Below the pieces are notes generated by a model. It was not told the origin of the DNA. It saw only the letters and a list, made by a program, of their open reading frames with translations, and ran no database searches. Source: Zopfochytrium polystomum (lineage: Eukaryota > Chytridiomycota > Chytridiomycetes > Chytridiales > Chytridiaceae). From it: a DNA stretch of 64,000 bases. The position numbers were made by a program, and so were the translations under genes. The stretch spans positions 310,001 through 374,000 of the forward strand of contig JAIVFJ010000010.1 of assembly GCA_025765615.1 (NCBI GenBank), written 5' to 3'. Positions within the stretch are counted from its first letter, which is position 1. Each line of letters opens with the position of its first letter. Of this stretch, positions 36,494 to 47,265 are shown in pieces.

Positions 36494-39400
36494 TTATGGT
36501 AGCATGGTGACGTTTACTATCGCAACGGCAGCAACCACGAGCAGCCGCTCCACCGACTCCGCATCCTCCTCCCCTTCAGCCGACCATCCCCGCAAGCGCA
36601 CACCCGACACGTACTTTCGCTCCCGGACGGTCTTCGCCATCAGCGCGCGCCCCAACCCCTCCGCAACAACCCTCTGATTCACAAACCGCCTGGTGAGCGT
36701 CCCAAACCCCGGCGACGTGGCCGAGTGTGGGGTGCGTGCCGCCGCCGCCGCCGAATCCCCACCCTCGCTTGCCGCGTCAGACTTGTGAACGACCATGTAG
36801 CGGCAGCCGTCCCGTCCCGTTAAGTCGCCCGCGACGGACAAGTTCCACTGCATCTCCGCCGTTGCGGCGGACGCCGCACCGCCGTCCCCGGGCTCGGCCG
36901 TGCTGGTGCTGGCGGATCGCGCGGGCGTTGTCGCCTCCGGCTTTGGCGACGGCGCCGGGCTCACTTGGAGTTTCATGTCCGATATTCGCGAGGCAATGCC
37001 CAGCGTTCTCCGCCGTGTCGTGAGCGCCTCTGGCGGCGCAGGCGGTGCCGAGTTTTGACTCGATTTATGGTACTTGGGTTGAAGGCTGAGGCCGTCGAAG
37101 AGACTTGGTGTGACTATTGGTGTCGTCGGGGCAGCGGGGTTGAGGCAATGCGTTGTGGTAATGCCGTAAGATTCCGGCACTGCTTCCAGCTTTGTTATCG
37201 TCAGAGATTGTGTGTTCGGAAATATGTTTTTGCAATCTATTGTAAACGACCTGCGTGAGAGATTTGAAGCGACTCAGCCGCCAGTGAGAAAATAGGTGAA
37301 CAGCGGCTAACAGAAAACTTTCACCTTTTGGACTCCCAAAACTTGAAGTCAACTGGAGCGCTCTTGACCTCTCCTCGGACGTTCACAAGCTCCAAGTCCA
37401 GCTTCTTCAGTTTAGTACCAATCACGGTGGTTGTCACAACCAGCCTCAGGTCCGTCAGGACCTGCGTCCAAACGCGTCCAAAATCCTGTACGGCCGTCTC
37501 CACATCTGCGCCCTTGACCACAAACGGCGGTGGAGCCTCGGGGACCGGTACGACTGGAGGCACCGGAGAGTCAGGCGTTTCTAGAATGTCGATACAGCCT
37601 CTTTCGCTTTGGACGCTGATTGATGGCTGAACAGGGCTTGATGCGAGATGTCGCAATTTTTCGTGCTGTACCGCGATGCGCTCCGTAAGTTCGCGGTGCT
37701 CAGCCTCGAGTCGCATTTGGTAGGTGAACAACGTGGTCAGGTCTGCTTCATCGGCTTTGCCTGGCGAACCTCCGCACCTGTGAAGAGCTTCAGAAACTGT
37801 AATTTTTTTTTCTTCATTGAAGTTGCAGCCACTTACTTGTCCGAGGCTTGACGATCGAACTGTGACCTTCTGCATATAAAAAGCAATCAGCTCTGTAAAC
37901 AATCAGAAAAGGGGATTCCGCGGCTTACGTTAAGCTGTATTTACGAGGCGGTGGCACGACGATGATTTGCAACAGAATACTTCGACGAGACTTGGGAACC
38001 TCTGACGGTTTCACCATCAGCTTGACCTTCTTCTCTGGGAAAGCCTCACTCACCATCAGTACTGGTCGTGTCGGTGTCCTCAAAGTGGTCCTTTCCGATC
38101 TGTAGTATGTCTCCTGAAGCAACTGGTATTGGGTGGCTCTCTGCTTTCCTTGGGCTCAACCGAACTCCATTCAAGTATGTACCCCGACTGGACTTTAAGT
38201 CTTTCACAAAAACCTTAGCGAAATACGGCCACGCACCCCATAAAGACAAGTTCCCCTGGAGCGTTAGGTTCTGTTGACGAGAACGAGTCATAAATCTCAT
38301 ACCTGCCCGCCATCGCTCCAAATTTGCGCGTGGTTTCTGCTGACAACGATGCTGCTAAACAGAATCCATCCTCCCGATCGCGCCTTCTCCTTTTCCGTGG
38401 ACAGAGCCCTTCCGAACATTAAGGGGCCGGAGCTCAAGTCAACTTGGCAGAGTTCCAGCATCTCGTTTAGCGGGACGAGCAGGATTTTTTCGCAACCCGC
38501 CGGAAGGCTCGGATTCGACGAGGCAATCGAAGCGGTGTCGCCCTTTGCTCCCTGCAAGCTTGTGCGCTTGAGCGTGTTTTTCATTTGTCGTTGAAACCCG
38601 TACTTGGACGGCAAGTAATTGAGGTTGGGGGACCGGGGCAGCGGGGGAGGCGTCGGCAGCGTGGGGGGCACATGGTAGATTGTCGTCATGCTGTCTCTGT
38701 AGAGGCTGTTTGCGCTTGGAAGCTCGGTGGAGTGAGACGACGGTGGCAGCAAGGACGTGCGGCTCGAACTCGACGCGGTGAACGTGTGAGCCGACATTGG
38801 CGCGGTCAAGTCCGAGAGGGGCTGGGTGTGGCTGGATCCCGAGGATCTCTTGGAGATGAGCGACGTCGACGCCGCGGATGGGGATGCGGCTGAGAGGGAC
38901 CGGCGGCGTATGCGCCGTGGGAACGGGTAGTCCCGGTCGCTGCCCAAACCTTGCGTGCTCGGGCTGCTCGTGTCCGACGACTTGTTTCCCAGGGACGCTG
39001 CGTCGATCGACGTTGACGTTGCCGAGGAGAGAATGCTGTAGTGGCTCGTGCGTGGGAAGTCGGTGTTGCTGACGGTGGAGTACAGGCTGGCCATGATCGG
39101 TCTGCTCATGACTAGCTCTGCCAGGTCTGACGAGCTGAAGCTCCCGTCGGGCAGGTCAGAGTGCGAGGCGGTCGTCGACAGCCTCGACCTCCGTGTTCGA
39201 GTGGACGTGGACGCTGGCCCGACGGCGTTGTTCCCCCTCAAAGGCACTGCCACACGAAGCTGGTGTTTGAGTTCCTTGCCTTTCTTGTCGTCCGCGTCGG
39301 ACTGATCCAGCCCCGGTGGCTTTGGGGACTGCGGTGACTCGGGTATCGTGCTCAAGCCAAACGAAAGCGGCGGCAGCGGCGGGACCTGCTCCATCGGGTC

Positions 39401-40120
39401 CGCGACAAACGGGTCCTGCGGGCCGCCCCCACCCACTCCTGCACCCTCGCCAACGGTCCGAAAGTCAGTTGGTATGATGGTGGTGGCAGATGTGGGTTCT
39501 CTCTCCGGGAGCAAGGTCCGCGACACGTCCACCCGTAGCCCGTCGCGGACCTCCTCGGCACCCTCGTCCTCCTTGGCGTCGATCGGACCGGCGGGGGCTG
39601 GCACGTCGTCCTCGGTGTCTTCGCCATCGCCAACGGTTGGCGCCTCTTTGGACTTCGCGGTGGACGACGCGTCAGACAAAGGCGGGAAGGTCTCCGTTGG
39701 GGTCAAGTACGACGTGATCAGGTCGCGGATGGGAGAATCGCTCAAGCCATCGACTTTGAGAGACTTTCGCACGTCCGAGAGGAGCTCGACCAAGTGGAGC
39801 CCAAGATCCTGCTCCGCGATGTCGCGCTCGATAGGCCGTGGTTGAGGAGATTTCGCGCCTCGGGGTCGATGGTGCGCCAGCAGCTTGTAGATGGCAGAGC
39901 GTGTAGAATCAAAATCTACGCTGTTTCCACCGGCGAGCGACTGCACGAGAGCGTCAATGTTGGACCAGTGCGTCAGTAAGGGCTGGGGTATGTTTTCGTC
40001 TTTCAGTTGCGCAGGGTCCTCGGAACCCCTTGAACTTGCTCGAAACGCGCGTAAAAGTTTGCGCGCTTCCTGAGCAGCGTGCTCGAACTTCACGCTCTCA
40101 AGCGTTGGCTGGTCTGGCAT
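36494..40120 (-). CDS. FHA-domain protein, 1,111 residues
   Basis: Phosphothreonine-binding forkhead-associated domain in a large, mostly disordered protein. Six exons, all phase-consistent: 38303-40120, 38054-38213, 37929-38001, 37837-37892, 37325-37796 and 36494-37250. The FHA core spans the first intron. It has LMFGRAL, then ILFSSIVVSRNHAQIWSDGG, then VFVKDLKSSRGTYLNGVRLS and a GDILQIG strand, so the S-R-N-H and S-S-x-G-T-x-L-N-G signatures are present. The N-terminal ~480 residues are Ser/Thr/Pro-rich. After the FHA comes a short coiled coil (LEAEHRELTERIAVQHEKL), then two unidentified ordered blocks (TQVLTDLRLVVTTTVIGTKL; VRERKYVSGVRLRGW). Signalling or DNA-damage adaptor is the generic expectation. 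Its partner proteins cannot be read from sequence. Confidence 0.85.
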
Positions 40121-40205
40121 TTCTCCCCCAGCGCCAGTTATTTTTATTTAAATTTTTGATTCCCAGATACATTGCCCGTCTTGAGAGGAGAAATTTCACA
40201 CGTGT

Positions 40206-41555
40206 TCAAATAAACTGTTCTTTACCGTTCACTAAACGTTGAAATAGGTCGTACTCATCACCCTTGAGCTGCTGACCGTTCACGCTTACGCAATTGACAA
40301 AAACTGACGGTAGGTCGCGAACGGAGCAGTATCCCAGTACGCCTTGAAAAGGCTTGATCTTGATTCTGAGTCGCCTTCTACCGTCAGGGTAGTCGAAAGC
40401 CCACGTAAATCCTTCGCGGCCCCAGCGAGGGTGGTACGGAACTTGGTCAAATACGAAAATACTTTTCAAGACTTTGCGCCGGTCGTACCGGGCGCACTCT
40501 TGGCACGAATGGTCGATTTTGGCCCCAGCGGGCGGGTCGCCGTGGGGAGCCGAGGGGGGCAGCGCCCCAGATGCAACGGCTGCGCGCAAGGCGTTCTTGT
40601 AGCAAGGAAGGGTTTCGCGGTGGTCGAAAAACTCGGACGACGTGAGGCCTCCGCGGGTCATGGACAAGTTCACGCCGCCCAGAAAGTCGTACTGTTCCGA
40701 AAAGGTCATGTGCTCGAAAAACACGCTGGGTTCGGCGGCAACGGGAACGTCCTTGCACGGAAGCTCCTGCGTGCCGTCGTGGGGGTACTCTTCCTGAGAG
40801 TGAATTTCAGGGTTTTCCCACAGGCCGAACACGAGGTGGTCGAAAGTGTGAATTTTGGTGCATATTGTGACCTCGCTCTCGACAATGTCCGATGAGCCGT
40901 TGCGCGTGTAATCATACCACGCAGCAGGATCACTCAGCAATGTTTCAAAGCGCCGGCAGGTTCTCATGAGGTTAATGGCCGCCATGAATCCCGCCCGGAG
41001 TCCGATGGTTATTAAAAGCTCGTTGGGCAAGTCCATCATTCCGACGAGTCCTCCACTCTGGACGTTCGTTGGGACCGACAACGGCACCGGCGATTTGATT
41101 TTGAGGGGCGGCTTCGATGCTGGAGACACCGCCAGGATGTCCTTCCGGTGCGAAGGGGTCTCGAGAGGGACTGGGCTCGCCTCAGGATTTTGGAAGAAAG
41201 GAACAACGCTGCTGGAGCCGTCTGCACCTGCAACAACGACAACAACCTGAGAGCGCTCGGGAACGCCACGCATAGGATGCGCTGCTACCTGCCGTGAGGC
41301 GCTGCTTTCGGTGCTAATGGGCGACGGTTTTGCTCTTGACCTCGAATTAAGTGCGCCTGCGGAGGAAAGAGGGAATATGGCAAGGTGACCATCCGAGACG
41401 ATGGCTGCGGCAGCAGTGGCGGAGCTTGTGGTGGTGGTGGTAGTGGCAGTAGTGGCAGTCCTGGAGGAGGGCTCTCCTGTGTCGACGCCTTGGACAGACT
41501 GGGAACGAGCACCTTTGGACAGGAAGCGGGGAAGGCGGATCGTCATGACGATCAA
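40206..41555 (-). CDS. F-box protein, 449 residues
   Basis: A single long frame. After a ~170-residue Thr/Ala/Ser-rich N-terminus an F-box is clear: MMDLPNELLITIGLRAG, then AINLMRTCRRFETLLSDPAAWYDY. The C-terminal half looks like one folded substrate-binding domain, with many Trp, Tyr and Phe residues and two Cys near HSCQECARYD. It is not a repeat type I recognise. The first ATG (41555) lies in GC-rich DNA; internal starts are possible because the N-terminus is low complexity. It is the third F-box gene of the window and lies on the same strand as the FHA and second F-box genes. Confidence 0.8.
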   Translation of the reverse strand: MIVMTIRLPRFLSKGARSQSVQGVDTGEPSSRTATTATTTTTTSSATAAAAIVSDGHLAIFPLSSAGALNSRSRAKPSPISTESSASRQVAAHPMRGVPERSQVVVVVAGADGSSSVVPFFQNPEASPVPLETPSHRKDILAVSPASKPPLKIKSPVPLSVPTNVQSGGLVGMMDLPNELLITIGLRAGFMAAINLMRTCRRFETLLSDPAAWYDYTRNGSSDIVESEVTICTKIHTFDHLVFGLWENPEIHSQEEYPHDGTQELPCKDVPVAAEPSVFFEHMTFSEQYDFLGGVNLSMTRGGLTSSEFFDHRETLPCYKNALRAAVASGALPPSAPHGDPPAGAKIDHSCQECARYDRRKVLKSIFVFDQVPYHPRWGREGFTWAFDYPDGRRRLRIKIKPFQGVLGYCSVRDLPSVFVNCVSVNGQQLKGDEYDLFQRLVNGKEQFI

Positions 41556-41609
41556 GTGGTGCGAAGGAAGCTTCTTTCGGACTTGAACTTGCTTATTCCT
41601 CGACTAACA

Positions 41610-41786
41610 GCAACAGCAGCAGCAGCAGCAGCAGCAGTAGCAGTGGTGGTCGAAGTACTAGTAGTAGTAGTAGTAGAAGTAGTAGTAGTAGCAGCAGTAG
41701 TAGTAGTTGTAATTGTGGGTGGGTGGGTGGGTAGGCGGTAGGTGGTTTCCAACTGACGCACACCCAGTCTAGTGAGAATCTACGAC

Positions 41787-41823
<37 letters not shown>

Positions 41824-42450
41824 CGACTCTGTATGCGGAGTGTGTTTTTGCACACCTCACTTTTTTTTTCGTTTTTCTGTGCGGGGTTTCCTTTCGTTTC
41901 CTTTCTTCTTCTTCTTATTTTTTTTTTTACTGCCACCTTTTTTTTTTTTTTTGTCTCACAACTTTGGATGAGGCGGAGGATGGGAGGCACTTTGAAGCAG
42001 CTGCACTGAACTGTTCAAGACGAGCAAGAATATATAAGGACCCCAACAAAAGAACGTGATATAAAAATAAAAATAAAATTTTCTCCGTACACAGGCTCTA
42101 CATCGCTGTGTTTTGGAGAGAAAAAAAAAAAAAAAAAAAAAGCGAAAGAGAAAAGTTAGTGTGACAGAAGCAGAGTGACAAAAGCGTCACTCTGGCTTGT
42201 CTCTCCGTTGTGGCAGTTTCCCTGTTGGGTCCTGCTTTGACGTTCAGTATTCGTCAAGGTTGACGACTTTGAGAACGAGAGGCTGCTTTTTTTTGACGGT
42301 GCGCCGAAATCTCAAATTTGGCGCTCGCCGACCATGAGGGTGGGAAGAAGTGGCAGGATTGGCAAAGAATTTGGTTGCACTACAATCACCACGACAGTAT
42401 TCTCTTTTCCTAATAGACAGTGGAGGGTTTTTGTGTGATTTAGATGAAAA
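41610..42450. repeat. Low-complexity intergenic block (GCA/GTA and CGA triplets, T-tracts)
   Basis: Triplet-rich DNA (CAG/TAG/AGT units) at 41611-41710, a GGGT cluster near 41718-41735, a CGA triplet run at about 41787-41827, T-tracts at about 41861-41952 and a 20-base A-tract near 42121-42141. No gene was recognised. It marks the border between the gene-dense part and the transposon nest. Confidence 0.8.
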
Positions 42451-42566
42451 TGTGAGACTACACCAAAGTCTCAGTGATAAAGTCTCAGGACTTTATTTGC
42501 AAAAACAAGCATACCTGTCATAAAACTGCAAGGATTGGGACCCCTATTATTATTCCCAGTTCTTTA
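42451..42566 (+). repeat. Direct repeat R1, left copy
   Basis: A ~116-bp sequence beginning TGTGAGACTACAC and ending near CCCAGTTCTTTA. It recurs in the same orientation at 47150-47265 with a handful of substitutions. The pair brackets the inverted-repeat block, so it may be a terminal repeat of a composite element. Confidence 0.8.
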
Positions 42567-42779
42567 GTTTCTAAGGCATTGTCAAAGTGCATTTGCAGCT
42601 TACCAGTCTTCATTATTGGGACTGCTTTCACCACTTTTGTCTTTACAGTTTCAGTTGCACCAGGGTTTTCCCAACATATTTTCTTTTTGGTGACTAACAG
42701 AGACTGACTGACTGCTTAGGGATGTGGCGCCTGACAGGCCATACCTCACACCTGCCTAATTTATTATTTATTTTAAGCT

Positions 42780-43442
42780 CTTGTACATACACACATAGGG
42801 TTGGGGGGCTGAGAGCATTTGTGGTGGATGGTCCAAGTTTGGGGGGATTGACTTGTCAATTTTCTATCTCCCTGTTTTTGGGCCATTTTCTCTGTTTCCT
42901 TTTTTCTTCAATCTGATTTCTGTCCTTTGGCACAGAGTCCCTTCAAATCCATCTTGTCCTCGTCGAGTGAGTAGAGGAAGGTGGTATGCAATCAGGTGAG
43001 TATGTCATCTCTTAGTGGAGCCCTCTTAAGGCGCCACGGGTGGGGAATGCCGCTGGCCCCTCCCGTGATGGCATGACACTGCTAGCTCTGTGTTGGCGTG
43101 AGGATCTTGGGTGCTCTCCAACCACAATGACAACGACGACAGATTTGGCGGCCGGAGGCTGCTGCCCACCGCCTCCTGTCCTGCCCCCCCACCTTCCTGT
43201 CTGCTGCCCCTGACACCTGAGAGTTTGATCTATGAGTGCCTGCCTCAGTCCTATTGCTGTGAGAGTGAGATGTGTGAGTACAAGTGCAATGCAATAAAGC
43301 CTGTTGGTCGAGTGATTGAGTGGTTGCGGCTGGTGTGGCGCATGTTTGATCATCATTGTTTCAGTGTGCGAGTTCCAGACTGGCAACCTTCCCACACCTA
43401 CATAGTCAACTCCCTTCTCCCTCTCCCCCTTGTCGCTGGTGA
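42780..43442 (+). repeat. Outer inverted-repeat arm, left
   Basis: Matches 45304-46150 in reverse orientation, with gaps and substitutions. Anchor segments checked by eye are 42780-42960 with 45962-46145, 43010-43100 with about 45770-45860, 43218-43320 with 45430-45530, and 43395-43442 with 45304-45355. No coding capacity was recognised. Confidence 0.8.
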
Positions 43443-43626
43443 CACTGAGGTTCTCACATCACCCGCACAGTGCGAAGTGTTGAAATTTTGGGCCTTCCAA
43501 ACGAAATGGTTTCTAATGTTGAGCTTGGCTGATTCGGTTTGTTGGAGGTGGTAGAGATTGTTCTGAGCTAGAATCTGTGGTTGATGCAGCCAGATAGCTG
43601 GCACACTGTTGTGTAAACAATCTACT

Positions 43627-44000
43627 CTGAGTGAGTGAGTGGAAGGAGTGAATGAAGAGGAGATGTGTGTTGTGGGTGGTCCTTCTCCTCAACTTGGAGA
43701 GAAAGAGAAAAAACTCTGTTTTGAATAATTGATACATAATGATGATATGCATGCTATAATAGTTGCTAGGCAAGCTGTTAGGCAGAACTGAATGGTTAGC
43801 AGCAAGAGGCACAAGACGGACCGAAACCTATTGTGACTGTCAGTTATGATTCTCACGATGCCCATGGGAGAGCAAGCCATCACCAATGCAGACCTGGGTG
43901 CTCGCTGGCTTGTGCTGATGACAAATACTCTGAGTATTAAGTGGAACGGAAACCTGGTGTCAACAGTTTTCCTCCTCCTCTGCTCAAGCAGATAATATAG
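43627..44000 (+). repeat. Inner inverted-repeat arm, left
   Basis: Two blocks (about 43627-43760 and 43800-44000) recur inverted at about 44065-44190 and 44205-44425. Their order is circularly permuted relative to a simple hairpin. The block near 43820-43930 contains part of a decayed Tc1/mariner reading frame (CDSYDSHDAHG-like on the plus strand). Confidence 0.7.
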
Positions 44001-44017
44001 GAGAGGTTTTTACCCTG

Positions 44018-44425
44018 TGCCGGTCATGCTTGCCTTGCAACTATTAAAGTGTGTATATCATCATCGTGTATCAATAATTCATAACAGAGTTTTTTCTCTT
44101 TCTCTCCAAGTTGGGGAGAAGGACCACCCACAAACACACATCTCCGCTTCATTCACTCCTTCCACTCACTCACTCAGAGGAGACTGTTTAAACAAGCGGT
44201 AAAAGCCTCTTGTATATTATCTGCTTGAGCAGAGGAGGAGGAGTATTGTTAAGACCGGTTTCTGCTCCACTTAATACTCAGAGTATTTGTCAACAGGCAA
44301 GCCAGTGCCAGGTCTGCATTGGTGGTGGCTTGCTCTCTCATGGGCATCGTGAGAATGATAACTGACAGTGACAATAAGTTCGGGTCTGTCTTGTGCCTCT
44401 TGCTGCCAACCAGTCAGTTCCACCC
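44018..44425 (-). repeat. Inner inverted-repeat arm, right
   Basis: Reverse-orientation partner of 43627-44000; the two arms are separated by about 20 bp. It runs directly into the transposase fragment. Confidence 0.7.
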
Positions 44426-44866
44426 GAAAGAAGGAATAATGGTCTTGGAACAAGATGGGACAATTCTGGAAAATAGTCTTATCCCCAGTCTTGATGAAAT
44501 GGGAATTGACCCTGCAGGAATCACCTTTCAGAAAGACAACAACCCCAAGCACACATCAAAATACACCAAGGGATGGCTGGAGGAGCAAGGATTTCGTTGT
44601 GTTGAGTGGCCAGCTCAATCTCCAGACGTGAATCCTATCAAGCATCTGTGGAGAGATTTGAAAACTCAGCTGAATTCCTATGAAAGACATCCAAGATCCA
44701 AAGCAGAGCTCCGAGAGCGAATCCGCTGCCAGTTGCCAGAACTTGATTGCAAGTATGCTGGAAGGATTGCTGCTGTGATTGCAGCAGGTGGGATCACACT
44801 ACATTCTGAATCAAAATTTCGTTGGACACCCACAAAATTAGGCCAATGGTGCAGCACACTTCCTTT
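44402..44866 (+). pseudogene. Tc1/mariner-type transposase, C-terminal fragment
   Basis: Encodes the second half of a DDE_3 catalytic domain. It has QKDNNPKHTSKYTKGWLEE (second Asp of the triad) and VEWPAQSPDVNPIKHLWRDL (third acidic position), then a helical tail. The DNA-binding helix-turn-helix half and the first catalytic Asp are missing. The acidic residue normally found in SPDxNPIE is Lys here, so even this part is catalytically dead. The same open frame runs on into repeat R3, so its last residues are not transposase. Confidence 0.85.
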
Positions 44867-45262
44867 TGTGAGACTATACTCACTCCTTTGACCCTGGGAT
44901 CTGGGCCATAGAGCGAGGGAAAGCAAATAATAGGCTAAAACTAACTTTATTGGGCTGTTGTCTAGAGGGTGTTTCAACCCTACTACTTGCCTAGTCCACG
45001 AAGTATCCCAACTGATCTGTCTAACAGGGGTCTCAAACACAAAGAATGAACATTCAAGAGGGACAATCCTCTGAAGGATCCGTGTGGGAGCACTGATTAA
45101 TTGCGTGGCGGCAGGCCGATGCGAGGGGAAACAGAAGGGCACTCCTGATGGCGCAACACAACTGCAGAATAAAGAGAGAGAAGAGGGAAATGGGGGTTTT
45201 TATCACAGGAACCTAATCTCAAACATAGAAGGAGCGGTTAAGAGCGACAGGACAGACAGGGC
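44867..45262 (+). repeat. Repeat R3, copy 1 (~395 bp)
   Basis: Starts TGTGAGACTATAC and runs to GACAGACAGGGC. The same sequence occurs inverted at 55481-55878 at high identity. AATAAAG-type signals are present in the opposite strand. The size and the TG start suggest a solitary LTR, but a CA end was not confirmed. Confidence 0.75.
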
Positions 45263-45303
45263 GCAACTTAGCACCTCTCGTTGCAGGCGGGGCTGCAGGA
45301 GCC

Positions 45304-46150
45304 CTTGTCGTCACCAGCAATGAGGGGGAGAGGGAGAAGGGAGTCGACAATGTAGGGGTCTGAAGGTCGTCAGCAGGGAACTCGCATGCAGAAACACCTG
45401 CAATCGTACACGCACCCCACCCAGCTGCATCAGCACAACACTCCACCAACAGGCTTTATCATCTCGTACTCGCAAATCTCACTCTCACAGCAACAGGACT
45501 GAGGCAGGCACTTGTAGATCGAACTCTCAGGTGTCCACTTAGAAACTTCAGATTTATACTAGAACCACGATGATTTATTTTCAAGCTAAACTTAAAGGAT
45601 CTCTGAGTAAGAATCCTTTGATTTATCATTTTTTATAGATCCAATGACTTGACTCAACAAAATTGACAGAAAAAGTTGCCAAATAAAAATATGGGGCTGT
45701 GCTACCAGCCACCAACACCCTCGCGGGTCAACAATGCTGTGACCATCGCCTCCGCAGCAGGCGAGTGCCTGTGACCCTCACTCCAACACAGAGCCAGCAG
45801 TGCCACACAGTTGGTAATGGGGCCAGCTGCATTCCCCACCCACAGCCCGTTAAGAGGAGCCCCACTAAGGGACCATGTACTCACCTGGGTGTGTACCACC
45901 TCTTGCTACCCTCATTGTTGCGAGCCAGATGGATTTGAACCTCTCACTACCCTCACTGTCGTGAGCCAGATGGATTTGAAGGGACTCTGTATTGGTGCCA
46001 AAGGATAGAAATCAGATTGAAGAAAAAAGGAAAAAGAGAAATGGCCCAAAAAAAGAGAGAGAGAAGTTGACAAGTCAACCCCCCTGACTTGGAGCATCCA
46101 CCACAAATGCTCTAAGTTCCCCCAACCATATGTGTGTATGTACAAGTGCC
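45304..46150 (-). repeat. Outer inverted-repeat arm, right
   Basis: Partner of 42780-43442. It is longer because of insertions, including a near-tandem ~50-bp duplication at about 45925-45985 carrying GAGCCAGATGGATTTGAA twice. Confidence 0.75.
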
Positions 46151-46456
46151 GACAAACGGAGCACCTATCCCAGTTGCTAACAGGAGAACACCAAATACTG
46201 CACCTACGATGGCAAATATGCAATTCCTCCTTCGCTTCTCTGCCGCATCCTGCCCCTCATCATAGGTTGCCTGTGCATTGTTCACAGTCTCAGCGAATGC
46301 CATCAGCGGATACATAGCGGCCATGACATTGGATGACCCGCTGTAGTCAAGTCTGGAGCTCGTTTTTTTTTTTTTATTGTTCCAGCCCCAAAGGGGCTGG
46401 CAGGAAGAGAAAGAGCCATCAACGGTGAACCGTAATGGACTATGTCCAGGTATCAC
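46112..46456 (-). pseudogene. ORF fragment with one membrane helix inside the repeat block
   Basis: The central part reads as a real protein segment: VMAAMYPLMAFAETVNNAQ, a charged EGQDAAEKRRRN, then a hydrophobic helix CIFAIVGAVFGVLLLATGIG. There is no recognisable start, and it runs into the inverted repeat at one end and an A-tract at the other. The pattern vaguely recalls the membrane tail modules of some large fungal secreted chitinases. This is weak and unproven. Confidence 0.3.
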
Positions 46457-46689
46457 CTCATCAAACCCACCCCATGTGCTACGGACTTACAGGGTCGTCA
46501 GGCATCTCCACCACACATAAATGAGTAAAAATAAGAATGAATAGGATGAATAAGGGGTGTGCCCCTTGTGCTTAGGCCCATTCAGCACAAGGAACACATG
46601 ATGCTCTTTTATAGTGATAAACACTAGAGCCTGTGAGGGATGTGATGAATGGTAATAAAGATAAAAATAAATATAGGGGCCAATATAAT

Positions 46690-47149
46690 GACATAGTCAC
46701 AACTGGGGAAGAGCTGTTAGGGAGACCCAGCTAAGACCACAATCAGTGAGATTAGGAATCTCACAGATGGACTTTGACTTCTCCCAAGAGATAGTATTGT
46801 TGCAACGGGGATCCAAATAAGTTGATGGGCGTCAAGAAGGAGCTGATGGAAAGTGGTGACAAGGGATTTAAGGACAGAGGCAGCAGGGTTATCACGTGAG
46901 AAGAAGGAGTCATAAAAGGATTGAGGGATGAAGCCACGAAGGAGGGAGGAAAAATTGATACAAGATTGATGATCAAAGAGAAATTCAGGGCAGGAGAGCC
47001 AGTAAATGGATGGGCTTGGGGAGGAGAGCAACCGTGAGGTGCAGGAGGAACAGAGGAGGAAAGAGTTTCAGCAAAGGTGTTGCGAATCATGGCAATGGTG
47101 TTAGCAGCTGCAGGGCATTGCCAGACATGCTCTGTGGTTTCCAGAGCGT
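46690..47149 (-). pseudogene. Decayed transposon reading frame with ETTEHVWQCP motif
   Basis: On the minus strand a frame reads ALETTEHVWQCPAAANTIA and continues about 110 residues, rich in Leu/Ser/Pro and Phe, with a late frame change. The E-x-x-E-H-x-W-x-C-P motif is common at the C-terminal end of RNase-H-like regions of fungal non-LTR-type reverse transcriptases. Start and most of the element are absent, so it is a fragment. Class assignment is tentative. Confidence 0.4.
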
Positions 47150-47265
47150 TGTGAGACTACACTGAGGTCTCAGTGATAAAGTCTAAGGATTTTATTCACA
47201 AAAACAAGCATACCTGTCATAAAACCGCAAGGATCGGGACCCCTATTATTATTCCCAGTTCTTTA
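47150..47265 (+). repeat. Direct repeat R1, right copy
   Basis: Second copy of the sequence at 42451-42566, same orientation. It abuts the truncated end of the copia-like remnant. Confidence 0.8.

Noticed and set aside
37321..37323. Stop codon ending the FHA gene at 37321
   Set aside because: A GT donor four bases earlier and an acceptor at 37251 splice in phase to a further 757-nt exon, so the gene continues to 36494.
38002..38053. A possible 19-nt ultra-short intron in the FHA gene
   Set aside because: A normal 52-nt GT...AG intron (38002-38053) restores the same frame, so no micro-intron is needed.
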